Positions 22,620 to 32,990 of a stretch of DNA of 64,000 nucleotides are shown here, piece by piece. The translations under genes and the position numbers were made by a program. Source of the stretch: Stenogyne calaminthoides (Eukaryota; Streptophyta; Magnoliopsida; Lamiales; Lamiaceae); assembly GCA_037126765.1 (NCBI GenBank), contig JBBCBC010000025.1, forward strand, positions 15,556,175-15,620,174, written 5' to 3'. Numbering within the stretch: the first letter of the stretch is position 1; the number at the start of each line of letters is the position of its first letter. The notes beneath the pieces are model-generated. The model saw only the letters and a program-made list of their open reading frames with translations, was not told the DNA's origin and searched no databases.

Positions 22620-23364
22620 AAAATACATCTTAAAAATCACCAAAAAATTACATCCTAAAATCTTCAAAATTAAATAAAATTACATCCAAAAAAATTACAT
22701 CCCCAAAAATTACACAAAAATACCAAAAATACATATCAACAGAAAAACAATGTTCTTATCCGAAATTCCAGAAAATCGAAACAGGATCAGAGCAATAAAA
22801 TGTTTTTTTCTTCATTGATTGGTTGCCAAAAAAAGACAGAAATAAATTACAGTAAACCCAAAAGCAAAATCACAGTAAACCAAAATCACAGACCAAAATC
22901 ACAGCAAAATCACAGTAAACCCAAAAGCAAAATCACAGCAAACCCAATACCAAAAATCACAGCAAAATCATGCTCGTATACAACACGTTCTTATCCGAAA
23001 TAAATTACCACCTCATAATTAATCCACATGAATATTTTAAAATTCACAGTCTAGAAAACCCATAATTCAAAATCGAGAAAAATAAAAAAAAATAAAAATA
23101 AAATTAACAATTTCTCAGATCTACACATATACAAAAATAAAAATACAGAAAAATAAAAACAAAATAAATAAAAAAGCAAAAAAAATGCTTACCTTCTTCA
23201 CGCTGCGAAATCTGCCGCCGCTTGAAAGGGTTTATTCGAAATTCCCAAAAACCCACAAGCGAGCGTCTCCACCACCGCCACAGCCGCCCAATCGCAAGCG
23301 TCTCCACCACCACCCCCTCGCTAAAACCAGATCCGATCGCGAAAACCACCGCCCAAACAACACG
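22620..23364. other. Spacer with short repeats, left flank of the CACTA element
   Basis: Contains repeats of 'aaaatcacagcaaa' and 'aacccaaaagcaaaatcacag' at 22850-22970. A GC-richer patch at 23190-23364 (proline/arginine-coding in one frame, no family recognised) continues across the CACTA insertion into 26667 onward. It may be the 5' region of a disrupted gene. Confidence 0.4.
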
Positions 23365-23394
23365 CACTAATACACATTTGGCCTTGGACAACTG

Positions 23395-23665
23395 TTAAAA
23401 TAGCCCTTAGAGAGCGGTTATAACAGTTGTCCAAGTAACAGCTGTCCAAGCTTGGACAGCTGTTAAAAAACCGCTGTCTAAAAAAAAGACTTAGACAGCA
23501 GTTTTGAACCGCTGTGCAAGATTGCAGCTTAGACAGCAGTTTTCAACCGCTGTCCAAATTCCTCCCTTGGACAGCGGTTTTCAACCGCTGTCTAATATAT
23601 TTTTTTTAATAATTTTTTTTATTATATTGGATAGACAGTGGTTTATAACCGCTGTCCAAGATTAA
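23395..23665. repeat. CACTA left subterminal repeat zone
   Basis: About ten copies of a GACAGCGGTT or AACCGCTGTC motif, often as a head-to-head pair making a near-perfect palindrome such as GACAGCGGTTTTCAACCGCTG. Subterminal repeats of this kind are where CACTA transposase-accessory proteins bind in known systems. Confidence 0.85.
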
Positions 23666-23974
23666 TTTTTTTTTTATATAATTTTTTTATATTTTAAAAA
23701 TTATGTTTATACAAAACCAAAACCAAAAATCAAAACTTATACCACTATAATATATATACGCCCAATACCAAAACATCAAATAAATAAACATACACATCAT
23801 GAATTAAATACACCAAAAACATGAAATATCATCACAAATATATAAGTTAATTACATGCTACCAAAAGTTATGGCACTATAGAAAAATAATAAAAAGATTT
23901 AAGGGAGACGATAATTAACAAAAATATAACACCAAACATGGATCAGAAATTCAGAATGTAACAAAAACCCTCAT

Positions 23975-24087
23975 CAGTTTTTCACCAATCAATTCCTAAT
24001 CCTCTTGAGATAAAGAGATGATCAATGTGCTGAATGACTGGAGCTGCTGAGGCTATGAATATCTCCATTAGAATTTTGGCTGATGTT
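23975..24087 (-). pseudogene. Possible captured exon in the CACTA element
   Basis: On the minus strand a TTTTCAG acceptor-like site at about 24085 is followed by an open stretch reading ETSAKILMEIFIASAAP, then VIQHIDHLF and a TGA after GLGIDW. It resembles a last exon, but I do not recognise the family and it is not the usual ACD11 C-terminus. Confidence 0.3.
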
Positions 24088-24834
24088 TCTGAAAATAGAA
24101 CAATCGTAATTAGACAACTCAAAATTCATTGTTCATTGTTTAAAATAACAGATAGCTGGAGAAACAATATGAATCATCACATATACACCATAAATTTATA
24201 ATACTATATAAATAAACAAGAGTAGGTATGTTGTGAAACTGATTTTTTTTACAGGCATGACCCTTCAACTATAGCGACTAATACCATTTTGTAATATAAG
24301 TTACACTCTCCAGTTATCACTACTAATACCCCATGATGTAATATAAATCATACCCTTTAGTGTTATGAGTAAAACCCTTTATAGTAAAAAGTGACAATAT
24401 TCAGTTATCACAACTAATACCCTATCAAAAAACTTGGGCATACGCTTTTGAAGCTGGTTACCCTAGCAAAAAAGATGGTTCCAAGATTTAAATAATAATT
24501 GTATTGTGCTATGCCTGGGTTATATGAATGCAAAATCAACATCATTCAATCAGATATTTAAAACTAACAACATGTATGGGTATAAGACGGAGATTGAGCA
24601 CTAGCACGTGAATGAGATTGTTATAATAACTTATCCATTGTGGAAAGACAGAAAAAAATTGTATGATAGTTTCTGTATCACCTTTTTCACATTTTTTCAC
24701 AAATCTTGAGGGAAATTTTATAGCATGTTTTGACTAACAAATTGCATGATAGTTTCTGTATCACCCTCTGAACGTAATTATTTACCTATGAATTAGTTTA
24801 AACGTTCATACGTGAAGACAAGACAATTCATTAA

Positions 24835-25085
24835 TACTCCCCTTGTTCCAAATTCACCATCCCTTTTGGGTGTTTCACATTGATGAAGAAAATCATTTAG
24901 CACCTATAATTTATTTGCATTAAATGACTAATATACCCTTTTTGGGTGTTCCAAATAGATTCTTATATCTCAATAAATGAGACACATATCACAAAAATTA
25001 AGAAAAAGATGTGGGAAAAAATATTTAATTTCTCTGGGGAAACCAAAAGTGACAATATTTTGGAACAATTTTTCTCTCCAAAATG
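24835..25085. mobile_element. Possible Stowaway-like MITE inside the CACTA element
   Basis: The left part 'tactccccttgttccaaatt' and the right part 'gacaatattttggaacaa' are partly complementary and resemble degenerate 'CTCCCTCCGTTCC' Stowaway ends. Borders and TA duplication are uncertain. Confidence 0.3.
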
Positions 25086-25452
25086 ACAGTTAACAGATCT
25101 TCACATGTCCCAATGTGATTCTAGTACAACAGAACTTATTCATTAGACATAATTTGTTGAAAACGTGAAACTCAACTAAAGGCACAAATAATTCAACACC
25201 CAATCACCCAAAATTAATGATTTCAGGCACTAATATCCTTCCATCCTAGCTACTTATATCTATAAGTTCCAGAGAGGACTGTATATGTTCAGAGAAGGAA
25301 AAACCAGGCATTCCACAGAGCAAGGTAACATACAGATGATCAATGTAAATTCATGTAGGTACAATGGCAATATAAAAACAATTAAACGATTTAAGGGAGA
25401 CAATTAACAAATAAATAATAGCACCAAACATGAACAAAATATCAAGTTAAGT

Positions 25453-26182
25453 GGACATACTCTGAAGAAACAATATGCTCAAATAAAACCTTGACCATGT
25501 CAATTCCACGCTTCACTCTCAATAAATTCCTCGTGTGGCTCCCTCCCCTCCTCACGCAATCGGATTTAACATCATCTTCCATCATCAATGGCAATGCCTC
25601 CTCAAGATCATGCACCTTTAAGGAGTTGCAACAAATTCAAAAATGACGAAAACCACATCGAACATTAACCATATTATACATTCAAACAATCACTCGATTG
25701 ATTAGATTTTCAAAAAGGAACAATATTGACGGATCCGAATTACAATAAGACACCAAATTATCCAATCCAATGAGCCACAAGTTATAATCTGGTAAATACA
25801 TATTCAAGAATACATATTAATTATCAAAGCGAGAGGAGATTCAAGGAAAATCGGCATATTGGCAAAATTCAAACACATAACATTAAGAATTACATGCAAT
25901 TGAGTCATAATCAAATAATTCAACAAACAATTAATCACCGGTTAGGACAAAATTACTTCCAAATGATTCCAATAACCGCAAAAAAAAGCGAATAATTGGG
26001 AAAAAATTAGACATTACCTTGGCCACGTAATCGAGTTCATTGAATTTGAAGGGGATTAGGGCATCGAAAGAGAGGGAGGCGGGGAACAATTATGGGAGAA
26101 GGGGCGAGCTCGGGCGGTGTTCTTCTCCATCGGGGCATTGATTTAGAGCGGAGGCCAATTCCTTGAAGGCGTCGGCCATTTT
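25453..26182 (-). pseudogene. ACD11: ACD11-like glycolipid transfer protein fragment, captured by the CACTA element
   Basis: On the minus strand, exon 1 (about 26182-26016) reads MADAFKELASALN and ends FKFNELDYVAK before a GT donor. A later exon (about 25625-25453) reads VHDLEEALPLMMEDDVKSD, then SHTRNLLRVKRGIDMVKVLF. These match ACD11, the ceramide-1-phosphate/GLTP-fold protein whose signature includes SHTRNLLRVKRGLDMVKVLFEQI. The R-x-x-R-x-K residues that bind the phosphate head group are present. A TAA-type stop interrupts exon 1 after SSPLLP. The C-terminal exons (normally with APHHGW) were not found. Retained introns indicate capture as DNA, not from mRNA. Confidence 0.82.
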
Positions 26183-26414
26183 TCAGGGAGTTTTGTCTTC
26201 CTCCATTGGTAGATCGTGGGCCGAAAGCGTGGCGAGAAGGGCGAAAAATGGGAGAGGAAGTGGTGGTGGAATAAAGGGGGGTGTAAACCAGCGACAACGG
26301 CGGCAATGAACAGTGGGTCGAACTAGGGCTTAAGCCCAGCGGCGGTGAAATGGATATTAGGGATGAAGCGGGCTGAATTGAGAAAAATTTGAAATTTGGG
26401 GTGTATATATATCC

Positions 26415-26650
26415 TCGTACACAGCGGTTCGAAACCGTTGTCCAATCTTTTCCTTGGACAACGGTTATGAACCGCTCTCTAAGGAGCTTTGCATAGCGGT
26501 TCATCACCGCTCTCTAAGGTTTGTTCTTGGACAGCGGTTTTGAACCGCTGTCTATATTTTTTTTTAATTTTTTTTATTAAAACCGGTCTCCAAGCTATAT
26601 TTTGGAGATCTGTTTGAAAAAAGGGCTGTCCAAGTGGAGCTGTGCAAACT
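26415..26650. repeat. CACTA right subterminal repeat zone
   Basis: Five or more copies of the GGACAGCGGTT/AACCGCT motif in both orientations, mirroring the left zone. One pair forms ACAGCGGTTTTGAACCGCTG. Confidence 0.85.
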
Positions 26651-26669
26651 GAAATGTGTAGTAGTGACG

Positions 26670-27480
26670 CGAACACCGCACCACCGCCCCCGCGGCCTAG
26701 ATCCACCAAAGGTATCTGTTTCAAAAACGAAAAAAATACAGAAAAATATAGAATCTTCAGGTTTGTGGTGGCGGCACCTTCGTTTTGATCGTGGAGTTGG
26801 GGAGCAGGGCCGTCGTTTTGTTGGTGAGGGTGGTGGGCGGCGCCGCTCTCAGATAGGGAGGGAGAGAGTGGTGGGTGGGCTATGGTTTTAGAGGGAGAGA
26901 GAGTGACTGATTGTAAAATGAGAGTGAGTGTGAGGAGCGGCATTTATTAAGTGAGAGAAATGGGTTGACCGGGTTCTTTTGTAATTATAATTGACTAAAA
27001 GGTAAAATAGTCTCATCTTGTACTTTAGAGTTATTATTCAATTTTTTTGTACCTTAGAGTTACAAGATTTTATTTTTTGTACCTTAGAGGCATTTTCTCA
27101 AAAACTTATGGGACTAAATCTATTTGAGGTCAAAGTTATGTGACCATTTATGATTGAAACTCTTTTAGATGCATTTGTGAATATTGTTCACTCACAAGAC
27201 CCTGGTTATATAGCAAGTTTATGCAATCTTAGCATTTTCAAATTCACCCTCCTTTGATTTCCACATACTCACTAGAAAAGAGTCGATGATAATCTATAAC
27301 AATACAATTCATGTCAGAAAATTCATTAAACTAGACCAACTTATTATTCACAATTAACACTAAACAATTCAGCATATATACATGTTTAATTTCTTATTCA
27401 TTTGTAAATTAAATAAATTAAACAACTGCTTTGGGAACAAGAAAAAAGTGTAAAATTGTTGCAAGATTATGATATACATA
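26670..27480. other. Right flank of the CACTA element, no gene recognised
   Basis: A GC-richer patch up to about 26940 continues the disrupted sequence left of the element. Three copies of 'gtaccttagagttac' lie at 27030-27095. At 27207-27262 a segment is shared, inverted, with 48948-49009. Confidence 0.4.
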
Positions 27481-27483
27481 AAA

Positions 27484-28275
27484 ATTATTCTCGGACATGT
27501 CGATGGTTGTGAATGTTGTCAGAATTCTCTCCAGTTGTAGCTCCAAACCTTTGATAACAAATGTCATTGACTATTGGTAATTTTTGAACCAACTGTTATC
27601 TTCTGTTTTATTTTCCTTCACATCTATCATGGCTCTAAAGCAATTCAAATATCTATCGGGCAAAGGGCCAGTAAAAGCATTCTGGGCAATGTCGAAAACT
27701 TGCAACTTCAGAAACGGAGCCTTAGCCTTTAAAGGGAGTGACAATGTGCCATGAAATTTATTAGACCTCAACACAAGGACCCGAAGCCCATCAAGAGTCT
27801 CCATCCGTGTCTTGTATTTTATTGTTCCCAATGTCCAGAACCTCAAGCTTCCGACAATTGGGAAGGGTTCGTGGTAACATTGATTGCCATTCAGGTTAAG
27901 AGACTGAAGAGCGCAACCCGCTGCAAATGTTGATGGAATGAGACCATGAAGGCGATTATCCTTTAAATGCAAGACCTCCAAAGATTTGCTCAAGTTTCCT
28001 AAACATTGAGGAATTGGTCCTTCCAAACTGTTATTTGACAGATGGAGATATTCAAGAGATGTCAAATTGCAAATGGATGATGGAATCGCTCCGGTTAATT
28101 TGTTGGAATGGAGTATTATAGAATACAACATAAACAGGTTCCCAATGGAGGAAGGTAATACACCTGAAAGATGATTTTCTGCAAGGTCTATGTATCTCAA
28201 GTTTATGGATCTTCCAATCTGTGGTGGTATAGAGCCTTCAAAATAATTATTGGAGGAATGGTCCCTGAAACACAA
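27484..28275 (-). pseudogene. LRR receptor-like protein (RLP) pseudogene, C-terminal LRRs
   Basis: Extracellular leucine-rich repeats of a plant receptor-like protein (Cf/EIX type). Consecutive repeats include GSIPPQIG, GVLPSSIGNL, GAIPSSICNLTSLEYL and GPIPQCLGNLSKSLEVL, then LRVLVLRSNKFHG. Between about 27790 and 27900 the frame shifts and returns: in another frame the DNA reads LEVLDIGNNKIQDT, the expected RLP repeat. A TAG at 27571-27573 follows WFKNYQ, yet the same frame continues with VIKGLELQLERIL and TTIDMSENNF, the normal next RLP segment. The transmembrane C-terminus was not found. Confidence 0.88.
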
Positions 28276-28649
28276 GACATATTAGTATCAGACTAGTAAA
28301 GGCATAGTACGACTTATAAGTAAATAATTAGTGGGCATCTCCTGTATGCATTTGTTCATAATGAAGTGTGAAACCAAATCAGATACTCTATTCTTGAAAT
28401 CAAGCATCAAGCTAACAATGGCGATATGAATAGAAAAATTAATGCAAATGTAACATCTTGATTAATTGAGATAACTAGTAAATTAAAGTTTTCAAAAGAC
28501 AATAACCACTTTTATCTTAACTGGATTTAAAAAAAAATCAAAATTACAACGGGAGAGAAACCACATGAGCTTGAACTGATTATTTCAAGAATTAGAGACA
28601 CAAATCATAAACTATTGAAGAGGGAAGAAACATACCTCTAATATCATTA

Positions 28650-28738
28650 TTTGAAAAGTAAATGGAGACCAAGGATGATATATTAAAAATGGTTGGAGGT
28701 AAAGGACCCGTCAATTTATTAAACATCATGCTCAATTT
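28650..28738 (-). pseudogene. LRR fragment of the same RLP relic
   Basis: Reads MMFNKLTGPLPPTIFNISSL and then SIYFSNNDI, one and a half plant LRRs, before an intron-like or disrupted gap. It nearly duplicates the repeat at 29690-29740, so it may be a neighbouring repeat or part of a duplicated gene. Confidence 0.7.
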
Positions 28739-28739
28739 A

Positions 28740-29040
28740 CTTAATTAAATAATTTAAATTAAATTTTGGAAAAAATATCGTTGTGCACTAATTAAATAAT
28801 TTAAATTAAATTACGGATGCAAACCCGACCCGAGTGGTTCATGGTTCACTCTGCCCGAGTGGTTCATGGTTCACTCGGCCCGAATGGGTCATGGTTTAGG
28901 GTTCATGATTTAGGTTTTAGGGTGTAGGGGTTTTTTTTAAATTAATTTAAATTGTTTAATTAGGTAATAAGCTGAGGTGGAAAGTCAAATCATCAATTGG
29001 CCTCCATAAGGTGACCACTCGTGGTCTCCATTTCAAAACT
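28740..29040. repeat. Dispersed repeat with 'gttcatggttcact' motifs
   Basis: The block at 28836-28925 contains repeated GAGTGGTTCATGGTTCACTC and telomere-like 'tttaggg' phrases. Its reverse complement is recognisable at 45395-45480. No coding sequence. Confidence 0.55.
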
Positions 29041-29044
29041 ATAT

Positions 29045-29362
29045 ATATATATATGTGTGAGGAACTGAATTCCACAAGAATATTAGTAGTGCCAACATAC
29101 TATAACATCTGCTGACCTTCATCGAGGTAAATAATTAACTAATAAATAATAACTCATATCATAATTCTCTAAATTATTTAATCCAAAACAACTTTAGTTG
29201 TAGTGCTTTACGTACGGTTATTCATGCTTATGCTTTAAATAGTTTTATAATTAAAAAAAAAAATTCAATATTAGGTGTTGTCATTTAATTTCTTTTAAAA
29301 AATTTATTTAAAGAAAAAAAATATGTTAGTTGATAAGTGATGGGCTTTAATTGCACTATTAT
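29045..29362 (-). repeat. Inverted copy of the 10445-10768 segment
   Basis: Near-identical to the reverse complement of 10445-10768, including the 'gcagatgttatagtatgt' phrase and the bordering CA/TA microsatellite. It lies between LRR-coding fragments of the minus-strand RLP relic. Confidence 0.75.
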
Positions 29363-29529
29363 TGTATTCAAGCATTTTTTCTTTTTGTAAAAATTAAAAT
29401 TAAAGTCCTACTATTACGTATCTTCTGCTTTCTCTAGTTATGTATGAAAGATAATCAGTCTTATTTTAGTCAATATCCATCAGATCAGACTAATTATTGG
29501 GAAGATAAATAGCAATATCCAATATTTAA

Positions 29530-29793
29530 TTACGAGAGAATGTATGACTTAAAACTATTGAAGAGGCCAGAAGCATATATACCTGTTAAAGCATTGTTGG
29601 AATAAAGCATTTTCATATTTCCAACTTCTGCTGGTAGTGTCCCCATAAATGAATTGTTTGATAAGGATATAATTTCCAAGGAAGACATATTGATAAGGGT
29701 TGGGGGTAAAAGGCTCGTCAATTTGTTAGACCTCATGCTCAACCAATATAAATGACTAAGATTGTCAATTTCCTTGGGGATGTTACCTGTAAA
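29530..29793 (-). pseudogene. LRR fragment, upstream part of the RLP relic
   Basis: Reads GNIPKEIDNLSHLYWLSMR, then SNKLTSLLPPTLINMSSLEI, SLSNNSFMGTLPAEVG and NMKMLYSNNALTG. It begins after an ACAG that looks like a splice acceptor and loses the repeat consensus after ALTG. It corresponds to the plus-strand scrap at 11038. Confidence 0.8.
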
Positions 29794-30153
29794 ATTTGAA
29801 GTCCGTGAATAGCCAAATTAACTAGTACTAACACGCATACATAGTATTAAAGCTATCAGTACATGAACACACACGAAAGTAGTAGGTAGATACTTTTATT
29901 TGCACTGTGCAATTCAATAGTCTTTTAAATAATATTAGTTATTTTACTAAAACGTATTATATGGTCTATATTTATTATTTTTACGATGTAAAATTACAAA
30001 TGATCTTGTAACTTTGTCTTTATCCATAAATAATCCTATAATTTTTTTTTTCGAAACAATCCTATAAATTTTTTACTTTATCAATTTTGGTAATTTTTGT
30101 CTCAATTTTTATCATTTCCAGTAAAAATTTTGAATTTTGGTTGGAAAAGTTAT

Positions 30154-30440
30154 GAGTTTATTGCACTTTTGGTCCCACAGGACACGTCTCCTCACGCTTT
30201 TGGTCCCAAAGCTTACATTTTTTGTCCCAAAGCCGAAAATTTTGACACTTTTGGTCCAAAAGCCGAAAATTTTGACACTTTTGGTCCCAAAAGCTTACAC
30301 TTTTGGTCCCACAGGATGCACAATTTGGGACCAAAGGTGTCAAAATTTTCGGCCTTGGGACCAAAAGTGTCAAAATTTTCGGCTTTGGGACCAAAAGAGT
30401 GAGGAGGCGTGTCCTGTGGGACCAAAAGTGCAAAAAACTC
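30154..30440. mobile_element. MULE-type MITE, 287 bp fold-back
   Basis: Terminal inverted repeats GAGTTTATTGCACTTTTGG and (inverted right end) GAGTTTTTTGCACTTTTGG extend far inward, so almost the whole element is one hairpin. Both sides carry the 10 bp GAAAAGTTAT (30144-30153 and 30441-30450), a length typical of Mutator-like insertion. The interior repeats 'gccgaaaattttgacacttt' in both orientations. No ORF. It lies in an older inverted-repeat sequence of about 580 bp with 'ttttggttggaaaa' arms. Confidence 0.9.
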
Positions 30441-30853
30441 GAAAAGTTATCGTAAAATGGTCGAAAATCTATTGTAGCATACATTACGACATGGAAAAAA
30501 GAAAATCATTGGGAATTAGCCATGGGAATGACCGAAATTAATTCACGATTTTGAAATCAAGAATCTTTGGGTAGGTGTAATCGAAAGAAGAAATTGATTG
30601 AAGGTTTTAATTTTTTGATGAGAGAATGTTCAAATGAGACAACTGTCAACATGATCGGAAAAAAAAGGGAAAATTTTTCCAACCAAAATTTGAATTTTAG
30701 AACAAAATGGATCAAAATTGACTGATTATCTGGCCGGCCTTAGTAATTAAATTCCATAAATGAATATAAAATATAAAAGTTAACAGTTATTCATGTTTAT
30801 GTATATGCTGTCACATTTGTCATTCAGTAACTATTAAATATATTAATGTAAAC

Positions 30854-31303
30854 CAATGTTTTCAAAATCGGGTTGAACCGGCCGGTTCAACCGGTTGAAC
30901 CCGGAACCGGCCGGTAACCCGGTTAAAAAACACTTATATAACCGGATTTCAGGTTGAACCGGGTTAAACCGGTCAAAACTCGGTTCAACCGGAAAAAACC
31001 GGTATTTTTTTAAATTAAATTATTAATTTATATTAAATATTTAAAATTTTAAATCTATATTCCTCTCACATTTTTCTCCGACACTTTCGATGTGGGATAA
31101 ATGTATGAGGTGAGACAAAATTTATAAAATATGATATGAAAAGTTATAAAATATATATTAAAATTTTTGTAGGTGTATACTTATTTTGTTTTTTTAACTA
31201 AACATAGAAAACGGTTGAACCGCCGGTTGAACCGGTCCGACCGGTTGAACCGCTGACCGGTGGTCTGTCCAGTTCGATCACCGGTTCGGTTATGAAAACA
31301 TTG
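30854..31303. mobile_element. hAT-type MITE rich in CCGGTTCAACCGG
   Basis: Ends CAATGTTTTCA and TGAAAACATTG are inverted repeats, and both sides carry the 8 bp ATGTAAAC (30846-30853 and 31304-31311), the hAT target duplication length. Both subterminal zones are packed with GGTTGAACCGG/CCGGTTCAACC palindromes. The centre is A+T-rich and non-coding. Confidence 0.92.
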
Positions 31304-31369
31304 ATGTAAACATTAATTAATGGCCAATAACTGAACCAAATTTCGTTACTACATAATTAATATAAGACA

Positions 31370-31515
31370 AAAACTCATATGAGACGGTCTCATGCATGAG
31401 ACGAAGTACAACTTAAACAAATTACACCCACTCTTCACAAAATGTTAAAGCATCAATGCTCAATTTATGCCCCATCTCACTATGAGACTGTCTCATGCTA
31501 GTGTGTCTCTCCCTA
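31370..31515. mobile_element. Possible short MITE with GAGAC motifs
   Basis: The left part 'gagacggtctcatgcatgag' and the right part 'ctcactatgagactgtctc' are partly inverted copies across about 145 bp. No target duplication was determined. Confidence 0.4.
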
Positions 31516-32012
31516 AATATAGAAAATTAAAAATTTGCGTATCAAATTCGTGTAATGGAAATAATGTTACTGGTTTATTAATATAGTACGTATAGTATTA
31601 TATTAAACAACAATACAATACATGAGAATATTATATTCATGTTGTTACTATTTTTTTTAAAAACCAACATTGTTACTATATGAATAAACAAATACTATGA
31701 CACGATTCATATCGATTTGATCCACAAAATTTCAAGTGGACCTACTTTTGGAGATTCATGAGATTTTGTTTCATGTATTTTAAGGTATTGTACTGCGCAA
31801 TGATGACTCTTACCCTAATAAAATATGTGCAGTGTTATACCACAACCAAAAAACAATCAACTCAAGAATCAACCGTTACCCATCAACACAATTATCAAGC
31901 CAAATACTTCAAAATTAAAAAAATAGTAATGCCAAGTAACATCTTGAATTGACATAATTTTTAAATATAAAAATTCAACATCCACTTTTTTCCCATCCCC
32001 ACACTATATCCT
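31515..32012. other. A+T-rich spacer
   Basis: No gene recognised. The short plus-strand ORF near 31758 has no family resemblance. Confidence 0.4.
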
Positions 32013-32173
32013 TGTTAAGGTTAATGAAAGGAACAATTTAGAAGATATGTGACATTTAATTGTCAATCAATTATTTCTGTAAATTATATCTTTCCTAATT
32101 TATTGTACATCTTGTAATTATATATAGAGGGCTATTCAAATCCCTCAATTAGAGGAGATTACAATTCCTTACA
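32013..32173 (+). mobile_element. Short Copia LTR
   Basis: Runs from TGTTAAGG to TTACA directly before a primer-binding site (TGGTATCAAGTC at 32174). A TATA-like TATATATAGAGG lies about 50 bp before the end. The left border is approximate. Confidence 0.6.
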
Positions 32174-32270
32174 TGGTATCAAGTCAAAACGATCCCTAAA
32201 TCCTAAGAATTTTCTTTTGGCCGCCGTTTTTCTCCTTTCTCTCTCTCTCGCAAACTTCTCATCGGGGATC

Positions 32271-32767
32271 ATGGCCAGCCCTACCAACTCCTCTCCCTTT
32301 GAATCATCCCTCACATTGCAGGCCATGTCTCACATGGTCACTGTCAAACTCTCATCCTCAAACTATCTACTTTGGCATAGCTTAATCCATCCCCTGTTCT
32401 TCTCCCAAAAATTATTGCCGTATGTCGACGGCTCTTCTCCCCCAGCCGGCCAAAACCGTTGTCGACTCATCTGGTTCGTCTGCATTGAATCCAGCTTACA
32501 CCAAGTGGTACACTAATGATCAAATAGTCAAGGTTTTCCTCACCTCCACCCTTAGCGAGGAAGCACTAGCCATCGTCGTGGGCTGTTACTCGTCCCGTGA
32601 CGTATGGGAAACACTTGTCGCTGTCTACAACTGCCATTCTAAGCCACGTGAGTTCAAGATCAAGGATGAATTGCAACTAATGACTAAAGGCTCTCTCACT
32701 GTTACCGAGTTCGGCACAAAGTTTAAAGGCATTAGTGATCAGTTGGTGGCCATGGGCCGTCCTGTGG
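32271..32767 (+). pseudogene. Copia gag fragment
   Basis: Start MASPTNSSPFESSL at 32271, about 100 bp after the primer-binding site. Later segments KLSSSNYLLWHSLIHPLF, NQIVKVFLTSTLSEEAL-like sequence and VWETLVAVYN are typical of copia-type gag. A frameshift lies near 32430. The match ends abruptly at about 32767 (VAMGRPVE), where a 'cacttttggtccc' MITE-like sequence begins. Nothing of pol follows. Confidence 0.8.
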
Positions 32768-32990
32768 AGGGAAAATTGCACTTTTGGTCCCATAAGAATA
32801 TTCTCATATCAAAATGGTCCCAGTTTAAGCACTTTTGGTCCCAAACTAATATTCCATTAAATTTTAACAGATGTAAGTGCGTGTGTTCCCACCAAAATAG
32901 CGGAATTACTAATATTCTACAAAAAAACACCAAAAATCCTCATCCCCATCTTGAACCTTAGGAATCGGCACCTCCAATATCTAGCGAACT
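32768..32990. mobile_element. MITE-like fragment of the 'cacttttggtccc' family
   Basis: Begins GGAAAATTGCACTTTTGGTC and repeats the 'ttttggtccc' phrase, as in the MULE-type MITEs at 30154 and 36593. Only one end is recognisable, so this is a truncated copy inserted in the Copia gag. Confidence 0.5.

Larger units (their letters stand above)
23365..26666. mobile_element. Non-autonomous CACTA element with captured gene fragment
   Basis: Ends are CACTAATACACATTT (left) and, inverted, CACTACTACACATTT (right). The 3 bp ACG flanks both sides (23362-23364 and 26667-26669), the target duplication length of CACTA elements. Both subterminal zones carry many copies of a GGACAGCGGTT/AACCGCTGTCC motif. 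No transposase (TNPD-like) sequence is visible, so mobility would need proteins from another element. The interior holds an ACD11-like gene fragment with introns on the minus strand. Length is 3302 bp. Confidence 0.92.

Noticed and set aside
26037..26943. Two long overlapping minus-strand ORFs at the right end of the CACTA element
   Set aside because: The ACD11 exon is read in a different frame within this region. The long ORFs run through subterminal repeats and across the element border, so they are chance frames.
30097..30541. Several ORFs with repeated DTFGPKAENF/FWSH-type peptides
   Set aside because: All are translations of the palindromic MULE-type MITE at 30154-30440 in different frames. 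The repetition reflects the DNA hairpin, not a repeat protein.
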